From NCBI GenBank assembly GCA_943331145.2, contig CALQKL020000079.1:1-8782 (forward strand): 8,782 nt of DNA, read 5' to 3'. The DNA is from Chitinophaga pinensis. GTDB taxonomy: Bacteria; Bacteroidota; Bacteroidia; Chitinophagales; Chitinophagaceae. The position numbers and the translations under genes were made by a program. Positions within the stretch are counted from its first letter, which is position 1. The number at the start of each line of letters is the position of its first letter. Under the pieces are notes generated by a model, which was not told the DNA's origin, made no database searches, and saw nothing but the letters and a program-made list of their open reading frames with translations. Below are positions 1 through 5,552 of the stretch, piece after piece.

Positions 1-1
1 C

Positions 2-640
2 TTAAAAACCAAAAGGAAATTGGTTGAAAAAATGACCGATAAATCTCATGGTGAGATTCTTGATATTGGTTGTGGAACTGGTGCCTTTTTAAATAATATG
101 CAACTAGCGGGTTGGCGTATTACAGGTTTAGAGCCAGATGAAAATGCGGCAAAAACAGCCAAATCATTATATGATATTTCTGCAAAAGCACCCGAGGAAT
201 TGTTTTCGCTTCCTGTAAATAGTTTTGATGCCATTACCATGTGGCATGTATTGGAACACGTACATCAATTACACGAATACATCCAGCAATTGAAGAATCT
301 TATTAAACCAGATGGTGTGATTTTTATTGCCGTTCCAAATTATCAATCATACGATGCTGAAGTTTATGGAGCATACTGGGCTGCTTATGATGTACCAAGA
401 CATTTATACCATTTCTCTCCCAAATCAATGGAAAAGTTGGTTTCATTACATGGACTAAAAATCAAAACCCATAAACCAATGTGGTTTGATAGTTTTTATG
501 TTAGCATGTTAAGCGAAAAATATAAAAACAACAAAAACAACATTTTAAAAGCTGCATTTATCGGACTGATTTCAAATCTCAATGCATTTTTTAATACAAA
601 GAAATGCAGTTCAATTATTTACGTAATTGAAAATAAATAG
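2..640 (+). CDS. class I SAM-dependent methyltransferase, 5'-partial
   Basis: This is the C-terminal part of a methyltransferase that uses S-adenosylmethionine; the substrate cannot be read from the sequence. Motif I (EILDIGCGTG) is at bases 53-82, followed by an acidic residue after beta 2 (GLEPDEN) and a post-motif DAITMWHVLEHV at 227-262, then KPDGVIFIAVPN. This order is typical of the Methyltransf_11/23 group. The reading frame stays open to the left edge (LKTKRKLVEKMTDK) and the residues before motif I resemble the helix normally preceding it. I therefore treat the gene as beginning before the window rather than at the TTG at 20 or the ATG at 32. Relatives in Bacteroidota often have about 280-300 residues with an N-terminal cysteine-rich part, which would lie outside. 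It ends 31 bases from the convergent peptidase gene. The methyltransferase call is firm; any finer role (lipid, sugar or small molecule) would be a guess. Confidence 0.88.
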   Translation, partial: LKTKRKLVEKMTDKSHGEILDIGCGTGAFLNNMQLAGWRITGLEPDENAAKTAKSLYDISAKAPEELFSLPVNSFDAITMWHVLEHVHQLHEYIQQLKNLIKPDGVIFIAVPNYQSYDAEVYGAYWAAYDVPRHLYHFSPKSMEKLVSLHGLKIKTHKPMWFDSFYVSMLSEKYKNNKNNILKAAFIGLISNLNAFFNTKKCSSIIYVIENK

Positions 641-671
641 TCAATAATTTTCTTTGGTTACATTTGTCGAA

Positions 672-2702
672 CTACCAAATCCTTACCCTTAAACTGTCTG
701 TAACATACATTGGGCTTCCTGGTTTAATATTAAATGTGGTATAAAATTCATCCACATCTACAAAAGGCCCGTTTACACGATATTTTGCTGGAGAATGAAC
801 ATCTGTCAATAATCTGTTTTTAAGTTGTTCTTCTCTGATATGACCTAACCAACCTAAAGCATAACCTAGAAAATAACGTTGCATTGGTGTGTATCCCGCA
901 ATTGATTTGCCTTCTTTAAATTGTTTTGTTTTCTTAAATGCTTCAATTCCCAATAAGATGCCTCCTAAATCAGCAATATTTTCACCAAGTGTAGCTTTAC
1001 CGTTGATGTGATAACCTTTAACGGGTTCAAATGCATCAAATTGCTTAACCATAACGTTTGCTTTTTTATTGAAAGATTCCTCATCAGATTTTTGCCACCA
1101 ACTTACTAGATTTCCTTTTTCATCAAACTGACGACCTTCATCATCGAAGCCATGTGTAATTTCATGTCCAATAGTACTAGCTCCTCCATAACCATAAACA
1201 ACGGCATCATCTACTTCTTCATCTCTATAACCAGGAATGGTAAAAATTCCTGCGGGAAGTACAATTTCATTATTACTAGGGTTGTAGTAAGCGTTGTAGG
1301 TTTGAGGCGTCATATCCCACTCATTTCTATCAACTGGTTTTCCTAGTTTATTGTATTCATAGTTATGCCACCATAATCTCGAATTCATATAGTTTTTTGC
1401 AAAACTCTCTGTGCCAATATCCATTGCTGAAAAATCCTTCCATTTTTCTGGATAACCCACTTTGCTTTTCATGGTAGACAACTTCAAATATGCTTTCTGT
1501 TTGGTGCTATCACTCATCCAATCCAATTTTGAAATTCTTTCTTTTAATGCCAACTTAATGTCATCTACCATTACAGTATATCTTTTTTTAGCTGTTTCAT
1601 TGAAGAATTCTTTTACATACAATTGGCCAAGCAATTCACCCATTGCAGATTCTTCCATTTGAATAACGCGCTTCCATCTTGGTTTTCTAACTTTAGCCCC
1701 GCTAAATAATTTGGAAAAATTAAAACTAGCAAGACCATAACTATCGGGTAATACAACAGCATAATCATTAATTAGATTGAACTTAATATAGCTTTTCCAA
1801 TCTGATAATGGCACCGTTTTTAATAATGAATTTAACGCAGTAAAAAACTCGGGTTGACCCACAATGATGGAATCGATTTTCTTAACCCCTAATTGATTTA
1901 AGTAATTTGTCCAATTGATATTTGACGTCTTTTTATTTAAATCAGTGATCGAAATTTTATTATAGTTTTTATATGGATCTCTTAAATCTTCCATTTTTCT
2001 AGATGCACTGGCCAATTTCGTTTCGAGTGCTAAAATATTAGTTGCAGCTGCTTTTGCGTTTAATGCATTCTCGCCAGACATGGTTAAAATGGTTTCAATA
2101 TACTTTATGTATTTTTCCCTAATGTCTGCTGTAGTTGAATCGCTTTTGAAATAATATTCGCGTTCAGGTAAACCTAATCCACCCTGATAAATTTGGTAAG
2201 CCATGGCATCGCTATTTTTAGCATCCTGAGCCACATAATCTGAAAAAAGGGTACTTGATCCAATTTGTTTTAATTCAGCAACAACATTGATTAAACTGTT
2301 TAAATCACTGATGTTATTTACTTTATCCAATTTTGATTGAATTGGTTTCAGGCCATCTTTTTCAATTTTTGTAGAATCCATTGCAGTACTCCAAAAATCC
2401 CCAATCATTTGATTGGCACTGCCTTTTTTATCTTTATTTTCTGCTGCTTTTACAGAAATTTCCTTAAGACGTTTCATATTTTCTTCCATCACTAGATTAC
2501 CAATTCCCCATGATGATTGCTCTTCTGGAATAGGGTTGTTTTTAATCCAACCTCCATTAGCAAAATCAAAAAAATCATTCTCCGGCTTTACCGTTGAATC
2601 GATATTAACCAAAACCACATCTGGTTTTACGATTTCTTTTTCTGAATTACTGCATGAATATAAAAAGCTGCAAACAGTTAAGGATAGTAGAATTTTTTTC
2701 AT
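672..2702 (-). CDS. pepO: M13 family zinc metallopeptidase (neprilysin/PepO-like), lipoprotein
   Basis: This is a 676-residue endopeptidase of the neprilysin family, which cleaves oligopeptides in the cell envelope; the length is normal for M13. The N-terminus is a lipoprotein signal (MKKILLSLTV, lipobox LYSC, lipidated Cys17). The catalytic set is complete: NAYY at 470-473 for substrate backbone binding, HEITH at 513-517 with zinc ligands H513 and H517 and catalytic E514, and ENIAD with third zinc ligand E574. H636 and R642 in HSPAKYRVNG correspond to the transition-state histidine and substrate-carboxylate arginine of neprilysin. The C-terminus RVRIW resembles the usual family ending. The residues after Cys17 (SNSEKE) do not fit the K-(D/E)2 surface-export signal well, so a periplasm-facing location is the simpler guess. 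The gene is alone on its strand, convergent with the methyltransferase and divergent from trmH. The start is chosen because the signal peptide begins there. The leader contains a period-7 repeat. Confidence 0.96.
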   Translation of the reverse strand: MKKILLSLTVCSFLYSCSNSEKEIVKPDVVLVNIDSTVKPENDFFDFANGGWIKNNPIPEEQSSWGIGNLVMEENMKRLKEISVKAAENKDKKGSANQMIGDFWSTAMDSTKIEKDGLKPIQSKLDKVNNISDLNSLINVVAELKQIGSSTLFSDYVAQDAKNSDAMAYQIYQGGLGLPEREYYFKSDSTTADIREKYIKYIETILTMSGENALNAKAAATNILALETKLASASRKMEDLRDPYKNYNKISITDLNKKTSNINWTNYLNQLGVKKIDSIIVGQPEFFTALNSLLKTVPLSDWKSYIKFNLINDYAVVLPDSYGLASFNFSKLFSGAKVRKPRWKRVIQMEESAMGELLGQLYVKEFFNETAKKRYTVMVDDIKLALKERISKLDWMSDSTKQKAYLKLSTMKSKVGYPEKWKDFSAMDIGTESFAKNYMNSRLWWHNYEYNKLGKPVDRNEWDMTPQTYNAYYNPSNNEIVLPAGIFTIPGYRDEEVDDAVVYGYGGASTIGHEITHGFDDEGRQFDEKGNLVSWWQKSDEESFNKKANVMVKQFDAFEPVKGYHINGKATLGENIADLGGILLGIEAFKKTKQFKEGKSIAGYTPMQRYFLGYALGWLGHIREEQLKNRLLTDVHSPAKYRVNGPFVDVDEFYTTFNIKPGSPMYVTDSLRVRIW

Positions 2703-2709
2703 ATATAGA

Positions 2710-2737
2710 TGTTTATTGTTTGGTGTTTGTTGTTTGT
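2710..2737. repeat. period-7 tandem repeat, four TGTTTNN units
   Basis: There are four consecutive heptamers on the plus strand: TGTTTAT, TGTTTGG, TGTTTGT and TGTTTGT, followed by a T run at 2738-2743. On the minus strand this is an A-rich, G-poor leader ending 7 bases before the pepO start codon. It could be slippage-prone DNA, a translation-enhancing A-rich leader, or chance low complexity. Confidence 0.75.
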
Positions 2738-2778
2738 TTTTTTCAAGAAAAAGCTAGTATGGTTATATGACTCCAACC

Positions 2779-2802
2779 TTAAACCATTAAACTATTAAAC
2801 CA
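2779..2802. repeat. period-8 tandem repeat, three TTAAACNA units
   Basis: Three head-to-tail octamers occur: TTAAACCA (2779-2786), TTAAACTA (2787-2794) and TTAAACCA (2795-2802). A further TTTAAACAT lies at 2812-2820. They sit between the divergent pepO and trmH starts. Their function is unknown; an array of regulator sites or simple sequence expansion are both possible. Confidence 0.7.
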
Positions 2803-2922
2803 GCGAAGCGATTTAAACATTTCCCAATCCAACAATCATCTAAATTAATCAATCATTTTTTGTTTGAAAAATTAATATTTACATGATTATTTGTAAAGCG
2901 GTGTGCTAATAAAAAACAATTG

Positions 2923-2930
2923 TATTTTCG
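2923..2930 (+). promoter_or_regulatory. -7-like promoter element upstream of trmH
   Basis: TATTTTCG resembles the Bacteroidota -7 consensus TAnnTTTG (one mismatch in the TTTG part). It ends 5 bases before the ATG at 2936, which would put the transcription start at or next to the start codon. No TTG-type -33 box at the usual 17-23 base spacing is evident; the nearest TTTG (2890-2893) is too far, so this is tentative. Confidence 0.4.
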
Positions 2931-2935
2931 CAAAT

Positions 2936-3529
2936 ATGACACCAGAAAGAAACGAAAGACTTACATCTGTATTAAACAAACGTCAGATGAATTTAACGGT
3001 TGTATTGGAAAACGTAAGCGATCCGCACAACATTTCAGCAGTAATGCGTACCTGCGATGCAGTGGGTATTCAAGAGATTTACATTTTAAATTCTATCATT
3101 CCATTGCATAAGAAATGGGGTGCTAAAAGCAGCTCTAGTGCATCTAAATGGTTAACAATTCATCAATTTACCGATGTGCAAACTTGTTTTGAAGCACTTA
3201 GAAAAAAATACGATAAAATTTACACCACACATTTAAGTTCAGATGCCGTCGATTTGTACGATATGAATTTAACGGAGAAAGTGGCATTAGTTTTTGGAAA
3301 TGAGCACAGTGGCGTAACTGAAGAATTAATTGGTATGGCAGATGGAAATTTCATTATACCGCAAGTTGGCATCATCAAATCACTCAATATTTCGGTAGCA
3401 TGTGCAGTAAGTGTGTATGAAGCATTTCGTCAAAAAACAATTGCCGGACATTATAATCAACCACAAATTGTAGGGGCAGAACTAGATGCACTTCGAACAA
3501 GTTGGGGATTTTTAAATGAGGATACTTAA
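2936..3529 (+). CDS. trmH: TrmH-type tRNA (guanosine-2'-O-)-methyltransferase, SpoU family
   Basis: This enzyme methylates the 2'-hydroxyl of a guanosine in tRNA, by family analogy Gm18 in the D loop, using S-adenosylmethionine in a trefoil-knot (SPOUT) fold. Motif 1 is N26-G44 (NVSDPHNISAVMRTCDAVG) with N32 and the catalytic arginine R38. Motif 2 is LVFGNEHSG around 118-126. Motif 3 is IPQVGIIKSLNISVA from about 141. From the ATG at 2936 the protein has 197 residues. Its opening, MTPERNERLTSVLNKRQ, keeps the same numbering as E. coli TrmH as I recall it (RTxDAVG beginning at R38), so I reject an upstream start at 2903. There is no Shine-Dalgarno sequence, and a -7-like element lies directly before the ATG. 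The aat gene follows after 34 bases. SpoU relatives such as RlmB are less likely because the N-terminal RNA-binding extension is missing. Confidence 0.93.
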   Translation: MTPERNERLTSVLNKRQMNLTVVLENVSDPHNISAVMRTCDAVGIQEIYILNSIIPLHKKWGAKSSSSASKWLTIHQFTDVQTCFEALRKKYDKIYTTHLSSDAVDLYDMNLTEKVALVFGNEHSGVTEELIGMADGNFIIPQVGIIKSLNISVACAVSVYEAFRQKTIAGHYNQPQIVGAELDALRTSWGFLNEDT

Positions 3530-3563
3530 TTAATCACGCTTTATTTTTTTAAACTATATTTTC

Positions 3564-4211
3564 TTGCAGATATTAACCAACGAAATTGTATTTCCTCCTG
3601 TTGAAATGGCTGATTTAGATGGACTTGTAGCTATTGGTGGCGATTTGTCTGTTGAGCGATTACTGCTTGCATATAAAAATGGCATTTTCCCTTGGTATAA
3701 TGAAGATGAGCCTATTCAATGGTGGAGCTTAAATCCAAGATGCGTGTTATTTCCTTCTAAATTGAAGATTTCTAAGAGCATGAAACAAGTGCTACAAAAT
3801 GGTCGATTTCGTTTTACCATGAATAAATCTTTCGAACAAGTAGTAATTTCTTGTAAAACAGTTACCAGAAAAGATGAATTGGGTACATGGATAAATAACG
3901 ACATTGTTGATGCGTACACAAAAATGCATCAACTTGGTTATGCCATTAGCGGTGAGGCTTGGCATGAAGGAAAACTTGTTGGCGGATTATATGGAATTAA
4001 AATTGGAAAAGTATTTTTTGGAGAAAGCATGTTCTCCACTCAATCAAACGCCAGCAAATTTGCATTTATAAATTTGATTCAAAAACTACAACTTCAAGGA
4101 CTAGAACTTATCGATTGCCAAATGAAAACAGATCATATGATGAGCTTAGGTTCTGAAATGATTACAAGAAGCTCATTCGGGAAGTTATTAGTTGATTTTA
4201 CTAAAATCTAA
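3564..4211 (+). CDS. aat: leucyl/phenylalanyl-tRNA--protein transferase
   Basis: Aat transfers Leu or Phe from aminoacyl-tRNA to the N-terminus of proteins beginning with Arg or Lys, marking them for ClpS/ClpAP-type degradation (bacterial N-end rule); it is cytoplasmic. The 215-residue protein shows the family signatures in order: FPP (10-12), GGDL (25-28), GIFPWY (40-45), WWS (53-55), NPR (57-59), a GEAWHEGKLVGGLYG block, FFGESMFS (151-158) with E154, and IDCQ with D184 and Q186, which match the catalytic-site residues known from E. coli Aat. The start is TTG at 3564: it places the N-terminus where the family begins, the frame is closed by TAA at 3531-3533 upstream, and there is no ATG or GTG in between. 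The 34-base gap after trmH suggests possible co-transcription, though TATATTTT at 3555-3562 could also be a private -7 element. Function is near certain; the exact start is slightly less so. Confidence 0.95.
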   Translation: MQILTNEIVFPPVEMADLDGLVAIGGDLSVERLLLAYKNGIFPWYNEDEPIQWWSLNPRCVLFPSKLKISKSMKQVLQNGRFRFTMNKSFEQVVISCKTVTRKDELGTWINNDIVDAYTKMHQLGYAISGEAWHEGKLVGGLYGIKIGKVFFGESMFSTQSNASKFAFINLIQKLQLQGLELIDCQMKTDHMMSLGSEMITRSSFGKLLVDFTKI

Positions 4212-4270
4212 AACGTTTTTCTACTTTTCTCTTGCGAATAAATACAATAAGCATTTTGATTTTTTTTGCC

Positions 4271-4278
4271 TATTTTTG
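4271..4278 (+). promoter_or_regulatory. -7-like promoter element upstream of the nuclease gene
   Basis: TATTTTTG is an exact match to TAnnTTTG, 18 bases before the ATG at 4297, implying a leader of roughly 10-14 bases. TTTG at 4255-4258 lies only 12 bases upstream, shorter than the usual -33/-7 spacing, so the -33 box is unclear. No Shine-Dalgarno sequence is visible. Confidence 0.45.
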
Positions 4279-4296
4279 ACCACTTAAATTTATTCT

Positions 4297-5196
4297 ATGT
4301 TGATAATCAATCGCTTTTCAAAAATTATTCCAATTCTAGTAGTCTTATTTCTTACAGCTTGTACCAAAGATGATATTTTAGTAGAAACTACAAATCCTGT
4401 AGGGGCACCCGTAATAGTAGCACCAGTAGCACCTCCAACTTTTGTTACTGATAGTACATTGATAATGGGGAATCCAAGTAGTGCAACAACAAACCCTGCT
4501 GATTTCACAAATTATCTTTTACGTGAAGGATATTATTCTGTATCATACAATCGCGAAAGAGGCATTCCAAATTGGGTTAGCTGGCACACAGTTCATACTG
4601 ATTTAGGTTCAGTTCCAAGACAAGATGATTTCAGAGCAAATCCAAGTTTACCTGCTGGTTGGTATCAAGTGGATAATTTATCTTACAGCTCTTCAGGTTT
4701 TGATAGAGGTCACATGTGTCCATCAGCTGATAGAACATCAACTATTGTAGCCAATTCTTCTACTTTTTTAATGACCAATATTATACCTCAATCACCTCAA
4801 AACAATCAAATCACTTGGGCTGGTTTAGAAGATTATTGTAGAAATCTAGTGCTTGCTGGAAACGAATTATACATCATTTCTGGCGCTTATGGTGAAGGTG
4901 GAAGTACCACAAATGGAGGATTACAAGCTTCAATAAACAATGGTAGGGTAGTAGTCCCTGCTAAACTTTGGAAAGTAATTGTTGTTTTATCAAATGGTTC
5001 AAACGATTTGAATCGTGTTAATACAAATACCCGTGTTATTAGTGTTGTTACGCCAAATGTTGAAACGGTTAATTCAGATTGGAGAACTTACCGAAACTCT
5101 GTTGATTTTATTGAACAAGAAACTGGTTATGAACTTTTATCTAACGTGGCTACCGGAATTCAAAATATTATCGAGTCTCGAATTGATAATCAATAG
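4297..5196 (+). CDS. DNA/RNA non-specific endonuclease, probable surface lipoprotein
   Basis: This is a 299-residue Mg-dependent nuclease of the NUC1/EndoG (beta-beta-alpha-Me) family that cuts DNA and RNA without sequence specificity. A lipoprotein signal ends in LTAC with lipidated Cys22. The next residues TKDD fit the Bacteroidota lipoprotein export signal K-(D/E)2, so I infer display on the outer face of the outer membrane. A Pro/Val/Ala-rich linker to about residue 75 precedes the catalytic domain. The hallmark DRGHMCP is at 136-142 with general base H139. NIIPQSPQNNQ at 161-171 supplies the probable metal-binding asparagine (N170), and E178 in WAGLED aligns with the conserved glutamate of Serratia nuclease. 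LYIISGAYG and VVVPAKLWKVIVV are also typical of the family. No immunity protein or inhibitor gene is adjacent. Nutrient scavenging from extracellular nucleic acid or biofilm remodelling is a plausible role but is inference. A terminator follows 25 bases after the stop. Confidence 0.95.
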   Translation: MLIINRFSKIIPILVVLFLTACTKDDILVETTNPVGAPVIVAPVAPPTFVTDSTLIMGNPSSATTNPADFTNYLLREGYYSVSYNRERGIPNWVSWHTVHTDLGSVPRQDDFRANPSLPAGWYQVDNLSYSSSGFDRGHMCPSADRTSTIVANSSTFLMTNIIPQSPQNNQITWAGLEDYCRNLVLAGNELYIISGAYGEGGSTTNGGLQASINNGRVVVPAKLWKVIVVLSNGSNDLNRVNTNTRVISVVTPNVETVNSDWRTYRNSVDFIEQETGYELLSNVATGIQNIIESRIDNQ

Positions 5197-5221
5197 TTTT
5201 TAGATATCGTCATTTTTAATT

Positions 5222-5254
5222 AATATGCATAAATTATTTATGCATATTTTTTTT
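5222..5254 (+). terminator. intrinsic terminator after the nuclease gene
   Basis: A perfect 12-base-pair stem (5222-5233 with 5237-5248) closes on a TTA loop and runs into a T tract ending at 5254. The stem contains only two G-C pairs, as expected in an AT-rich genome, but its perfect pairing and position 25 bases after the stop codon make a transcription end likely. It separates the nuclease from the downstream giant gene. Confidence 0.85.
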
Positions 5255-5498
5255 ATTTTAATTTTTACTTTGAAATCATAGAATTCATAATGCAGTACAA
5301 TAAATTTTTATAAAACAACGTTTTAGTTTTTTTAAATATAAATGGAACTGTAGAATTTTATCTTTTTTTAGATACTTCAAGTGTTTTAAAACTCATAACA
5401 AAACACAAATTCCTTTTCTAACTTTATAAGGTATCATTGGTATTTAATGCAAAAAATAAACTTTTTTAGCATTAACATAATAATTGGATAAATCTTTC

Positions 5499-5520
5499 GT
5501 TAATAAGTAATCCTATTAAC
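5499..5520. promoter_or_regulatory. operator-like dyad upstream of the giant gene
   Basis: GTTAATA (5499-5505) and TATTAAC (5514-5520) form a perfect 7-base inverted repeat around an 8-base spacer, ending 32 bases before the ATG at 5553. The geometry suits a dimeric regulator, but in such AT-rich DNA a repeat of this size can easily occur by chance. Confidence 0.25.
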
Positions 5521-5552
5521 AATCACGCTTTGTGATAATATCCAATTTGCCG

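Larger units (their letters stand above)
5197..5552. other. 356-base AT-rich intergenic region without a gene
   Basis: I find no convincing coding frame, tRNA or structured RNA here. It holds the terminator at 5222-5254, a weak 6-bp hairpin with T run (5311-5333), a 22-base dyad at 5499-5520 and a smaller inverted repeat ATCAC-N5-GTGAT at 5522-5536 just before the start of the large gene. No good TAnnTTTG promoter was found; TTTG at 5546-5549 lacks the preceding TA. The promoter of the large gene should lie here but I cannot place it. Confidence 0.6.

Noticed and set aside
2413..2757. 114-codon plus-strand frame opposite the pepO N-terminus
   Set aside because: It is antisense to a clearly coding M13 peptidase and shows no recognisable domain; a shadow frame.
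2903..2935. Upstream in-frame start for trmH adding 11 residues (MLIKNNCIFAN)
   Set aside because: The GTG at 2903 overlaps the probable promoter element, and the ATG at 2936 gives an N-terminus collinear with known TrmH proteins.
4210..4219. AAAACGTTTT palindrome at the aat stop codon as a terminator
   Set aside because: A 10-base palindrome without a loop cannot form a useful hairpin; it is expected by chance in AT-rich DNA.
4297..5196. Nuclease as part of a toxin, contact-dependent or phage-defence system
   Set aside because: It is a stand-alone lipoprotein with no immunity, delivery or defence gene beside it; a secreted scavenging-type nuclease explains it better.
5311..5333. Second terminator-like hairpin (6-bp stem, AAC loop, T run)
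   Set aside because: The stem is short with a single G-C pair, and no gene ends nearby after the strong terminator at 5222-5254.
5521..5531. AATCACGCTTT shared with the trmH-aat gap near 3532
   Set aside because: A shared 11-mer in almost 9 kb is expected by chance, and the flanking sequences do not match.
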